A DNA stretch of 64,000 nucleotides. Source: Streptomyces triticirhizae (GTDB lineage: Bacteria > Actinomycetota > Actinomycetes > Streptomycetales > Streptomycetaceae). The notes below the pieces were generated by a model that worked only from the letters and a program-made list of their open reading frames with translations, made no database searches and had not been told where the DNA came from. Of the stretch, positions 48,792-56,805 are shown piece by piece; position 1 is the stretch's first letter; the number at the start of each line of letters is the position of its first letter. The stretch lies in assembly GCF_003696235.1 (NCBI RefSeq), contig NZ_RFFJ01000003.1:40987-104986 (forward strand). The letters run 5' to 3'. The position numbers and the translations under genes are program-made.

Positions 48792-49358
48792 ATGTCCACC
48801 CAGCGCCCCCTCACCGGCATCGGCACCCGGCTGCGGCATCTGCTCGACCTGTTGGAGGCGGACCTCGCCACCGTCTATCCCCGGCTGGGCCTCGCGGACT
48901 ACCGGCCCAGGTACACCCCGGTGATCCGCGCCCTCGTCGCCCACGGGCCCAGCACCATCGGGGAGTTGGCGCGGGCGATGCGGGTGACCCACTCGGCGGC
49001 CAGCCAGACCGTCGCCCAGCTCGGCCGCCGGGGCCTGGTCGAGCTGAGCGTGGGACGGGACGCCCGGCAGCGCGTGGTCCGGCTGACACCGGAGGGGGAA
49101 CGGCTGCTGCCGGTGCTGGAGACCGAGTGGGCCGTGGCCGAGGCCGCGGCGGCCGACCTCGACGCCGAGCTGTCCGTGCCGCTGGCGACGCTGCTCGGCG
49201 AGCTGGAGCGGGCCCTGGAACGGCGGCCCTTCCGGGAGCGGGTGGCCGAGGCGGCCGAGGCCGTGACGGCGGCGGAACGCGCGGCGGGCCAGCCGTTCGG
49301 CGCCGGTGGTGGTGCGGCAGCGCCGGCGGCGGGGCACGATGAGGGGCATGAGCACTGA
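48792..49358 (+). CDS. MarR-family transcriptional regulator
   Basis: This is a 188-residue winged-helix protein: YTPVIRALVAHGPSTIGELA, RAMRVTHSAASQTVAQLGRR, GLVELSVGRDARQRVVRLTP, with the wing residues GRDARQR. The C-terminal tail is alanine-rich and ends in GHDEGHEH. ATG 48792 is preceded by no obvious ribosome-binding site but by TTATCG, so the mRNA may be leaderless. It is divergent from pip; auto-repression and control of pip are inferred. Confidence 0.88.
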   Translation: MSTQRPLTGIGTRLRHLLDLLEADLATVYPRLGLADYRPRYTPVIRALVAHGPSTIGELARAMRVTHSAASQTVAQLGRRGLVELSVGRDARQRVVRLTPEGERLLPVLETEWAVAEAAAADLDAELSVPLATLLGELERALERRPFRERVAEAAEAVTAAERAAGQPFGAGGGAAAPAAGHDEGHEH

Positions 49359-49635
49359 GGTCCGGGACAACAGCCAGCTCGGCCGGTTCGAGGCGTGGCT
49401 GGACGGCGAGTTCGCCGGCTTCGCCGAGTACACGCGCGAGGAGCGGCGCGTGATCTATCCCCACACCGAGGTGCGGATCGGCTTCGAGGGGCGGGGCGTG
49501 GGCGGCGAGCTGGCCACGGCCGCGATGGAGGACGCCGAACGCCGGGGGCTCAAGGTCGTCGCCACCTGCCCGTTCATCGCCGGCTGGCTGACCAAGCACC
49601 CGGAGTACCAGCACCTGGAGGAGGCCACCCCGTAG
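49348..49635 (+). CDS. Small GNAT N-acetyltransferase, YjdJ/NATD1-like
   Basis: This is a 95-residue acetyltransferase of the short GNAT type. The core is RFEAWLDGEFAGFAEYTREE, RRVIYPHTEVRIGFEGRGVG, GELATAAMEDAERRGLKVVA and TCPFIAGWLTKHPEYQHLE, the usual order for this family, in which EGRGVG binds acetyl-CoA. It overlaps the end of the MarR gene by 11 bases. ATG 49348 is the family-typical start, and an ATG at 49339 would add three residues. Confidence 0.92.
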   Translation: MSTEVRDNSQLGRFEAWLDGEFAGFAEYTREERRVIYPHTEVRIGFEGRGVGGELATAAMEDAERRGLKVVATCPFIAGWLTKHPEYQHLEEATP

Positions 49636-49659
49636 CGGCGGGTGGCGGCCGGGGTCCGT

Positions 49660-50037
49660 TCAGCCCTGGCCGCGCAGCCGGTCCAGCTCGCGCCGTTCGC
49701 GCTTGGTGGGTCGGCCGGCACCCCGGTCGCGCACCGGCACCGCCGGGATCTCCACCCGGGGCGGGGGCGGCGGGCTGTTGTCGATCAGGCACTCGGCGGC
49801 GGTGGGCGCGCCCACGCGCTTGCGGATCAGGCGGGTCACCTCGACGATCCGCTCCCGGCCGGCGTGCCAGACCCGCACCTCGTCGCCGATCCGCACCGGC
49901 TGCGCCGGCTTGACCCGCTCGTTGTTGACCTTCACATGGCCGGCCCGGCAGGCCGAGGCGGCCATCGACCTGGTCTTGATCAGCCGCACCGCCCAGATCC
50001 AGGTGTCCACGCGCACGCTTCCCTGCTCACCAGCCAT
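49660..50037 (-). CDS. S4-domain RNA-binding protein, Hsp15-like
   Basis: This is a 125-residue protein. The S4 domain is at residues 8-65 (VRVDTWIWAVRLIKTRSMAA, SACRAGHVKVNNERVKPAQP, VRIGDEVRVWHAGRERIVEV), followed by a basic tail (GRPTKRERRELDRLRGQ). Hsp15/YrfH relatives bind 50S subunits carrying stalled nascent chains after heat shock; the actinobacterial role is less clear. TAGAGT ends 8 bases before the ATG and no ribosome-binding site is seen, so it may be leaderless. Confidence 0.93.
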   Translation of the reverse strand: MAGEQGSVRVDTWIWAVRLIKTRSMAASACRAGHVKVNNERVKPAQPVRIGDEVRVWHAGRERIVEVTRLIRKRVGAPTAAECLIDNSPPPPPRVEIPAVPVRDRGAGRPTKRERRELDRLRGQG

Positions 50038-50218
50038 GGCATCGACTCTAGCCCTGCCGGCGGCGGTGCGGGTGGGGCCGCTGGCGGTTGTTCGGCGGCG
50101 GCCCGGCCCGGGCGGGGCCGCCGCCGCCGGGAGCGGTCGGGGCGATGCTGGTGAACGAGCGGCGCCGCCGTGGCCTCGCCGGCGCGAGCGGCGCGGGCAC
50201 TCAGCGCGGTGGCGTGGG

Positions 50219-50875
50219 TCAGGGCTGCCGGAAGACGAGCAGATAACGCCAGAACAGCAGCCGGCGCACCCGGGAGCCCGGCAGCAGCCGGGCCGCGTCG
50301 GAGCGGATCTCCGCGAGCGGGACGGTCGGCCGCCGCACCGGCGCCCTGACCAGGTCCCGGGGCCGGCCGCGCAGCCGTTCCCCGGCCGCGACGGTCAGCC
50401 GGGCCACGGCGTTGACCGGCGCGGCCGCCAGGCTCACCGCCCGGTCGGCGGGCGTGCGCTCGGCATAGCAGCCCAGCACCACCAACACCCCGCCGGGCGC
50501 GAGCGTCTCGCGGAGACGAGAGACCGTCGCGAACGGGACATGGTGCAGGCTGGCCAGGCAGGTCACGAAGTCGTAGTGCGCGTGCGGCAGTTGGTGTTCG
50601 GTGATGTCGGCGTGCAGATAGCTCGGGCCCCGGGGCGGGGGCGCCGAGCGCGCGCGGGCCGCCGCCAGCGCCTCGGCGGAGGAGTCCAGGGCGTCCACCC
50701 GCGGGCCCAGGCCCGCCAGCCGCCGGGCGAACGTTCCGGTGCCGCAGCCGACGTCCAGCGCCCGCCGGGCACCGCGCGGCAACTGGCGCAGTACGGCGCG
50801 GTGATAGTGGTCGTTGTGGTCGAACGGCACAGGGGTACGGTACGAGATCCCCGGCGCGAGCGACTCGGCGGCCAC
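50219..50875 (-). CDS. SAM-dependent methyltransferase, class I
   Basis: This is a 218-residue methyltransferase. Motif I is RALDVGCGTGTFARRLAGLG, the acidic strand end is VDALDSSAEALAAARA, and the later block is HYDFVTCLASLHHVPFATVS, followed by LAPGGVLVVLGCYAE. The C-terminal third is arginine-rich. Acceptor is unknown. GTG start at 50875. It is next to, but not clearly co-transcribed with, the LacI gene. Confidence 0.87.
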   Translation of the reverse strand: MAAESLAPGISYRTPVPFDHNDHYHRAVLRQLPRGARRALDVGCGTGTFARRLAGLGPRVDALDSSAEALAAARARSAPPPRGPSYLHADITEHQLPHAHYDFVTCLASLHHVPFATVSRLRETLAPGGVLVVLGCYAERTPADRAVSLAAAPVNAVARLTVAAGERLRGRPRDLVRAPVRRPTVPLAEIRSDAARLLPGSRVRRLLFWRYLLVFRQP

Positions 50876-50929
50876 CGCCCGACGCGGCCGCCCACCCGCA
50901 GGGCCTCCCGGCCGCGAGCCGCGCTCGGC

Positions 50930-51955
50930 TCAGCCCAGGGGCACCCGCGCCCCGCCCGGCAGGGACGCGCGCCAGCGGACCTCCGCCGGCAGCAGCACCG
51001 GCGCCTCCGGCGGCTCAGCGTCGTGCTCGACCAGCCTGATCAGCAGCTCGGCGCAGGCCATCCCCAGCGCACGCGGATGCAGATCGACGGCGGTGGTCGG
51101 CGGAGCGGTCATCGCCAACGTCGGGCTGTCGCCACAGCAGGCGAGCAGCACGTCACTGCCCACCCGGCGGCCAGCCGCCTCCAGCGCGGTCAGTGCCCCC
51201 TGCACGATCGGCTCGGAGGAGAGCACCAGCAGGTCGGTGGCCGGCTCGCGCGCCAGCAACTCCCCGATGACCCGCCGGTGTTCGGCCACCGACAGGTCGC
51301 CGAAGCGGCTCTCGCCCGTGGCGCCGGGCAACCCCTGGTCGGCGCACCAGCGTTCGAACTCGGCGCGCAGCAGCACGCCCCAGCCGCTGTTGGCGTCCGG
51401 GCCGACGAACGCGGGCCGCCGCACCCCGTGCGCCGCCGCCCGGTCCAGGATCTGGCGGAGCGCGCCGGCGTGGTCGGCCGCGATCACCGGGCAGTCGGGC
51501 ATCCCGTCGGGCGGGTGTTCGCCGGCGACCACCGGCAGCCCGGAGTCGAGGAGTTGGCGCGCCCGCAGGTCGTCGGCGATGGGGTCGGCGATGATCACGC
51601 CGTCCACCCGGGGCACCCGGTTCCGTGGCACCTGCGGGTTGCTGGAGAGCAACGTCAGGTCGTAGTCCGCGCGTTGGGTGCCGTCCAGGACCCCGGTGAC
51701 AAACTCGCGAAAGTAGTCGGAGGCGAAACGGTCGCCCGCGTGCAGATGGTGTAGCCCGATGGACCGGACCGATCCGGTGCGTAGGCCCTGGGCGACCGCG
51801 TTGGGGCGGTAGTTCAGCTTCTGGGCCGCCTCGACGACGGCCCGCCGGGTCGCCTCCGTCATGCGTCCGGTGCCGGAGAGCGCCTGCGAGGCCGTGCTGG
51901 GCGAGACGTTCGCCGCTCTGGCCACGTCCTTGAGCGTGACGGTCTGGCGCCTCAT
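50930..51955 (-). CDS. LacI-family transcriptional regulator
   Basis: This is a 341-residue regulator. The LacI helix-turn-helix is VTLKDVARAANVSPSTASQA, with the hinge RPNAVAQGLRTGSVRSIGL. A periplasmic-binding-like effector domain follows (VDGVIIADPIADDLRARQLL, LPVVAGEHPPDG, VRRPAFVGPDANSGWGVLLR, PPTTAVDLHPRALGMACAEL). No ribosome-binding site is present, and TATGAT ends 6 bases before the ATG, indicating a leaderless transcript. It is divergent from the ureohydrolase-transporter operon and is its likely regulator. Confidence 0.93.
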   Translation of the reverse strand: MRRQTVTLKDVARAANVSPSTASQALSGTGRMTEATRRAVVEAAQKLNYRPNAVAQGLRTGSVRSIGLHHLHAGDRFASDYFREFVTGVLDGTQRADYDLTLLSSNPQVPRNRVPRVDGVIIADPIADDLRARQLLDSGLPVVAGEHPPDGMPDCPVIAADHAGALRQILDRAAAHGVRRPAFVGPDANSGWGVLLRAEFERWCADQGLPGATGESRFGDLSVAEHRRVIGELLAREPATDLLVLSSEPIVQGALTALEAAGRRVGSDVLLACCGDSPTLAMTAPPTTAVDLHPRALGMACAELLIRLVEHDAEPPEAPVLLPAEVRWRASLPGGARVPLG

Positions 51956-52010
51956 GGCGACATCATACGAGCGCCCGTTCGCCCGCTCGCGAGAAGCGAC
52001 GGCCGGCGGG

Positions 52011-52024
52011 CGAACGGCCGTTCG
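52011..52024. promoter_or_regulatory. Perfect 14-bp palindrome near the lacI-type start
   Basis: CGAACGGCCGTTCG lies about 55 bases upstream of the LacI-family gene. LacI proteins bind palindromes with a central CG-type step, so this is a good operator candidate. A related CCCGTTCG half-site lies at about 51974. Confidence 0.55.
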
Positions 52025-52145
52025 TCGGCGGCCGAAAACAGTCGCCCATGTTACGGGCGGGATTCGGCCGTGGGTCGGGCCGTCGGCGGCCGGGCCCGAG
52101 GTGCGCCAGCTGTGTAAACACCCCGCCGCGCACCCTCGTTGGCCA

Positions 52146-52190
52146 TTGACGAATCGATTTGGCAGTCCCTAGTTTCGGGTCCTGCCCGAA
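52146..52190 (+). promoter_or_regulatory. Promoter of the ureohydrolase operon with overlapping dyad
   Basis: TTGACG (52146-52151), an 18-base spacer and TAGTTT (52170-52175) form a good sigma-70-type promoter. A dyad TTCGGG-N5-CCCGAA (52174-52190) covers the expected transcription start, where a repressor would block initiation. The leader to the ATG at 52320 is about 138 bases. Confidence 0.6.
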
Positions 52191-52319
52191 CGAGACGGCG
52201 CTCCGGCCGTGCGGCGGGACAACGAGGTTCGCCCAGCGGTGCCCCTCCCCCTCGGGGGCGAGGAGGGCTCCGGCACCCGCCTTATCGGGCCAGTCATGGC
52301 AACTCCCCGGAGAGGACTC

Positions 52320-53570
52320 ATGTCCGAACAGCGCAGCGACTCCCCGCAGGACACACCCCGGCCGTCCGACCACGGCCCCGAGGGGCACACCCACGGGCCC
52401 GAGGGCCATCATCACCACGACTTCGGCGAGGGCTTCTGGGAGCAACCGCCCCGGCTGGGCAAGGGACTTGAGGGACACGGCGCGGTCGACGACCTCAACG
52501 TCGGCCGCCCGCCCGGGCCGATCTTCGTCAACCGCAAGGGCGAGGGCGGCTTCGCCGGCATCCAGACCTTCGCGAAGCTGCCCGTCTGCCTCACCCCCGA
52601 GGACCTGGTGGCCGGCGAGATCGACGTCGCGATCTGCGGCGTGCCCTGGGACGCCACCGCCTCGGGCCGCAGCGGCACCAACCACGGCCCGCTGGCCATC
52701 AGGGCCTGCGACTACAAGGGCGGCTACGGCCGGCCGCACTACTCCCTGGACGTGCGGGTCGACGCGTTCGAGACGTTGAAGGTCTGCGACTACGGCGACG
52801 CCCCGATCCGGGTCGGCAACACCTGGACCACCTTCGAGGAGATCCGCAGGTTCGTCGGCACCATCGTGGACTCCGGCGCCATCCCGATCATCCTCGGCGG
52901 CGACCACGCCACCACGTGGCCGTCGGCCACCGCCCTGGCGGACCACTACGGCTACGGCAAGGTCGGCATCGTCCACTTCGACGCTCACGCCGACACCGGC
53001 ACCGACACCCCGGGCAGCCTGGCCAGCCACGGCACCCCGATGCGCAAGCTGATCGAGTCGGGCGCGGTGCCGGGAAAGAACTTCGTCCAGGTCGGTCTGC
53101 GGGGCTACTGGCCCGATCAGGAAACGATCGACTGGATGGAAGAGCGCCAGATGCGCACCCACTTCATGGCCGAGATCAACCGGGACGGCTTCGAGAAGGT
53201 CCTGGAGCGCGCCGTGGACGAGGCGCTGGACCAGGCCGACCACCTCTACATCTCGCTGGACATCGACGTCGCCGACCCGGCCTACGCGCCCGGCACCGGC
53301 ACCCCGGAGCCGGGCGGCCTCACCAGCATCCACGTGCTCACCGCCGTCCGCCGCCTCGCCGCCGAGGTGGGCATCGTCGGCATGGACGTCGTCGAGGTCA
53401 GCCCGCCCTACGACGACCGGGGCGAGATCACCGCGCTGCTCGCCAACCGCGCCGTCCGCGAGGCGCTCACCGGCATCGCCATGCGCCGCAAGGGCCTGAC
53501 CGAACCCGACTACCTGCACCCCGGCGCGCTCGGCCCCGGCCACTCCCGGGCGCTGCGGGACAAGAGCTGA
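52320..53570 (+). CDS. Ureohydrolase (agmatinase/guanidinobutyrase/guanidinase-like) with His-rich N-terminus
   Basis: This is a 416-residue metal-dependent hydrolase of the arginase/agmatinase fold. Metal-ligand blocks are IILGGDHATTWP, VHFDAHADTGTDTP and LYISLDIDVADPAYAPGTGT, with the C-terminal VVEVSPPYDDRGEITALLAN. The family releases urea (or ammonia and urea from guanidine) from guanidino compounds. An extended N-terminus has seven His between residues 18 and 33, in two HGPEG units and a HHHH run, as in metal-storage segments. ATG 52320 follows GGAGAGG; an in-frame ATG at 52296 is less likely. Substrate cannot be fixed from sequence alone. It heads a transporter operon. Confidence 0.9.
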   Translation: MSEQRSDSPQDTPRPSDHGPEGHTHGPEGHHHHDFGEGFWEQPPRLGKGLEGHGAVDDLNVGRPPGPIFVNRKGEGGFAGIQTFAKLPVCLTPEDLVAGEIDVAICGVPWDATASGRSGTNHGPLAIRACDYKGGYGRPHYSLDVRVDAFETLKVCDYGDAPIRVGNTWTTFEEIRRFVGTIVDSGAIPIILGGDHATTWPSATALADHYGYGKVGIVHFDAHADTGTDTPGSLASHGTPMRKLIESGAVPGKNFVQVGLRGYWPDQETIDWMEERQMRTHFMAEINRDGFEKVLERAVDEALDQADHLYISLDIDVADPAYAPGTGTPEPGGLTSIHVLTAVRRLAAEVGIVGMDVVEVSPPYDDRGEITALLANRAVREALTGIAMRRKGLTEPDYLHPGALGPGHSRALRDKS

Positions 53571-53637
53571 ACGGCCACCGGCGTCCGCAGCCTCCGACGA
53601 GAGCCCCCAACGAGCGCCCCAGCACGAGGAGTTCCCC

Positions 53638-55266
53638 ATGAGACGGCAATCCGCCGCCCGGCGCGCCGCCGCCCTGGCCGCCACGCTCGCCCTGACCCTG
53701 GCCGCGACCCTGACCGCCTGCGGCGGCGAACAGGGCACCACCGGCTCCGCCGCCCCCACCGACGGGGTGCTGCGCGTCGGCCTGCTCAACGACATCGGCC
53801 AGCCGCCCGACCCGGACGTCTACTACTCCGGCAACGGCCTGGCCCTGACCACCAACATGTACGAGGGGCTGGTGCGGTACGAGCCCGGCGTGGACACCGC
53901 CACCATCGGGCCCGCGCTCGCCACCGACTGGCAGGTCTCCGAGGACAACACCACCTACACCTTCACCCTGCGCGAGGACGTCACCTTCCACGACGGGACC
54001 CCGTTCACCGCCGAGGCCGTCGAGGCGTCCTTCGACCGGCGCACCGCCGTCGGCGCCGGCCCCGCCTACATGGTGGCCGGCGTCGACTCCGTCGACACGC
54101 CCGACGAGACCACCGTGGTGATCCACCTCGCCGAGCCCAACTCGGCGTTCCTCGACTACCTCGCCTCGCCCTACGGCCCCCGCATGATCAGTCCGACCGC
54201 GCTGGCCGAGAACGCCGGCGACGACCACGCCCAGACCTACCTCAGCACCCACTCGGCGGGCACCGGCCCCTACCAGCTGAGCGTCGCGCGGGTCGGCGAG
54301 CGCTACGAGATGACGGCCCACGACGGCTACTGGGGCGGCGAACCCACGTTCACCACCATCGAGTTGCCCGTCTACACCGACACCTCCGCCATGCAGCTCG
54401 CCCTCAACAACGGCGACCTGTCGACCATCATCGGCGCGGTGCCCTCCGCCTCCCAGGCCGACTACATCGAGGACGACGCCGTCCAGGCGTACAGCCTGCC
54501 CTCGTTCCAGGTCGGGGTCCTCTACATGAACCCCAACCGCCCCTTCATGGCCACGCCAGAGGCGCGGCGGGCGATGTTCTCCGCCGTGGACTGGGGGAGC
54601 GTCATCGACCAGGTCGTCGCCCACAAGGCGGAGCTGGCGACCGGCAGTTACTCGCGCGGCGCGCTGCCCGAGGGCGTGGAGAGCCGCGAGATCACCCACG
54701 ACCCCGCGCCGCTGGCCGACTATGTGGCCGGGCTGAGCGGCGCGGAGAAGACCGTCCTCATCGGGCACAGCGCCTCCTCCGCCGACGACGCGCAGATCGC
54801 CAACATCATCGCCGCCCAGCTCCAGGGCCTCGGCCTGGACGCGACCATCACCAGCTACCAGACCTCGCAGGTCTTCGGCGAGTTCGCGACCAACCCGGCC
54901 GAGGCGCCCGACCTCTTCCTCTCCTCCGGCACCTGGCCCGACTCCAGCAACCCGTACATGTACGGGCACGTGTTCTGGGACCAGGACGGTGGCCTCAACC
55001 ACCTCCAGTGCTTCTCCGATGAGACCACCGAACTCCTCGCCGAGGCCCTGGTCTCCGGCGACCCCGCGACCTACGGCGCGGCGGCCGAGGCCAACGAGGC
55101 GGCGGCCTGCACCCCGGCCTGGGCCTATGTCAACGACTTCGTCGTCGCCCAGCCCTGGTTGGGCGGGGTGGAGGAGGCGCACAGCATCGCCGAGCCCTAC
55201 ACGCTCGACTTCCACGCGCTGACCGTCGAGTCGGCCGACGCGTCCGACTCGGCCGGGGACGAGTAG
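53638..55266 (+). CDS. ABC importer solute-binding lipoprotein, family 5 (peptide/nickel type)
   Basis: This is a 542-residue extracytoplasmic receptor. It has a lipoprotein signal with lipobox LTAC (Cys at about residue 23), followed by the SBP_bac_5 fold: VLRVGLLNDIGQPPDPDVYY, YTFTLREDVTFHDGTPFTAE, GTGPYQLSVARVGERYEMTA, NPNRPFMATPEARRAMFSAV and FLSSGTWPDSSNPYMYGHVF. The family binds peptides, opines, nickel chelates and other small cations. GAGGAG precedes ATG 53638. It lies between the ureohydrolase and the transporter genes of one operon. Confidence 0.92.
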   Translation: MRRQSAARRAAALAATLALTLAATLTACGGEQGTTGSAAPTDGVLRVGLLNDIGQPPDPDVYYSGNGLALTTNMYEGLVRYEPGVDTATIGPALATDWQVSEDNTTYTFTLREDVTFHDGTPFTAEAVEASFDRRTAVGAGPAYMVAGVDSVDTPDETTVVIHLAEPNSAFLDYLASPYGPRMISPTALAENAGDDHAQTYLSTHSAGTGPYQLSVARVGERYEMTAHDGYWGGEPTFTTIELPVYTDTSAMQLALNNGDLSTIIGAVPSASQADYIEDDAVQAYSLPSFQVGVLYMNPNRPFMATPEARRAMFSAVDWGSVIDQVVAHKAELATGSYSRGALPEGVESREITHDPAPLADYVAGLSGAEKTVLIGHSASSADDAQIANIIAAQLQGLGLDATITSYQTSQVFGEFATNPAEAPDLFLSSGTWPDSSNPYMYGHVFWDQDGGLNHLQCFSDETTELLAEALVSGDPATYGAAAEANEAAACTPAWAYVNDFVVAQPWLGGVEEAHSIAEPYTLDFHALTVESADASDSAGDE

Positions 55267-55351
55267 CCACCCGGGGGACGCCGCCGCCCGGCGTCCCCCG
55301 CCCGGCGCCCCCGTCTCCGTCCCGAAGCAGCGACTCCGCCGAAGGAACCCC

Positions 55352-56737
55352 ATGTCACACCGCCGGTCGGGCCAGCGCCCCACCCGCGCCGCCGACCTGC
55401 CAGCGAGCTTCTGGTGGCTCTGGTTCGCCGTCCTCGTCACCTGGACCGGGCGCTTCGTCGTCCCGTTCATGACGCTCTTCCTCACCCGCGACGCCGGGCT
55501 CAGCACCTCCGAGGCCGGGCTGATCGTCTCCGGCTACGGCGGCGGCGTGGTGCTCTCCGCCCTCGCCGGCGGGGTCCTCTCCGACGTCATCGGCCGCCGC
55601 CGCACCCTGCTGGGCAGCCTGCTGCTCTCCGCCGCCACCATGACGGTGTTCCCGTCCTTCCCCCAACCGGCCGCCATCGCCGTGCTGTTGTTCGTCTTCG
55701 GCCTGGTCAACGGCGCGGCCCAGCCCTCGGTCGCCGCGCTGATCACCGACCTGGTGCCGGCGGCCCACCGCCGGGCCGCGTTCGCCTACAACTTCTGGGC
55801 GGTCAACCTCGGTTACGCGGTGGGCCCGCTGCTGGCCGGGTTCATCGCCGACCACGCCTTCGAGTACCTCTTCTACGCCCAGGCCGGCGTGCTGGTGGTG
55901 GCCGCGACCATCGTGCTGGCCCGCGTCACCGACGCGCACGCGCCCCGCGCGTTCCGCGCCTCGCGCGCCGCCAGGACGGCCGGCGCGCCCGCCGAACCGG
56001 CCGTCGGGCTGGGGCAGGTGCTGCGCGACCGGGTGTTCGTCACCTTCACGCTCGCGATGCTCGTCTACTCGGTCGTCTATGTGCAGTCCACCTCCTCGCT
56101 GCCGGTGACCATGGTCGAGGACGGCTTCTCCTCGGGCGAGTACGGCTTCCTGCTCACCCTCAACGGGGTCCTGCTGTGCGCCCTCCAGATCCCCTCCGCG
56201 CGGCTGGTCGCGCGCTGGCGCCGGGAGGCGGTGCTGGCCGGTGCCCTGCTCTTCACCGCCCTCGGGGTCGGCCTCCAGGCGCTCGCCAACTCCTGGCTCT
56301 TCTACGCGATGGCCGTCTCGGTCTGGACGCTGGGCGAGATGGGCGCCCACCCGGCGGCCCAGTCCATCGCCGCCGACATGTCGACCCGGCGGGCGCGAGG
56401 GCGCTATCTCGGCACCTACGCCCTGGCGTTCAGCACCGCCACCATGATCGGCCCACTCGCCGGCGGCACCGTGCTGCAACACCTGGGCAGCGGGCCGCTG
56501 TGGGTCGGCTGCGCCGTGGTCTGCGTGCTGCTGGCCGGCTTCCTGACCCTCACCTCACCGGCGCGCGAACGGCGGCTCGCCACGCCGGTCGCCGACGACC
56601 CCTCCGACGACCCGTCCCCGTCCCCGCCGCCCCTTCCCGACCCCGGCGCCGTCGACGGGGCCACCCCCGCCACCACCGACGCACCCCTGAGCGATCCCGC
56701 AGCGCGGCGGGACCGCGTGGACCGGCCAGGCCGCTAG
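55352..56737 (+). CDS. MFS transporter, 12-helix
   Basis: This is a 461-residue major facilitator protein. Motif A-like LAGGVLSDVIGRRRTLLGSL follows the second helix, and the later repeat has RLVARWRREAVLAGALLFTA. Conserved helix-4/5 blocks are NGAAQPSVAALITDLVPAAH and NFWAVNLGYAVGPLLAGFIA. The last 60 residues are a Pro/Asp-rich cytoplasmic tail. It lies inside the ABC operon, so it may export a product or import a related solute. GAAGGAA precedes the ATG. Confidence 0.92.
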   Translation: MSHRRSGQRPTRAADLPASFWWLWFAVLVTWTGRFVVPFMTLFLTRDAGLSTSEAGLIVSGYGGGVVLSALAGGVLSDVIGRRRTLLGSLLLSAATMTVFPSFPQPAAIAVLLFVFGLVNGAAQPSVAALITDLVPAAHRRAAFAYNFWAVNLGYAVGPLLAGFIADHAFEYLFYAQAGVLVVAATIVLARVTDAHAPRAFRASRAARTAGAPAEPAVGLGQVLRDRVFVTFTLAMLVYSVVYVQSTSSLPVTMVEDGFSSGEYGFLLTLNGVLLCALQIPSARLVARWRREAVLAGALLFTALGVGLQALANSWLFYAMAVSVWTLGEMGAHPAAQSIAADMSTRRARGRYLGTYALAFSTATMIGPLAGGTVLQHLGSGPLWVGCAVVCVLLAGFLTLTSPARERRLATPVADDPSDDPSPSPPPLPDPGAVDGATPATTDAPLSDPAARRDRVDRPGR

Positions 56738-56805
56738 GACGCCGGCCACCCGCCGACGGCCTCGGCCGTCGGCCCTCGGCCACCGAACACCCGGGAGGAC
56801 CACCG

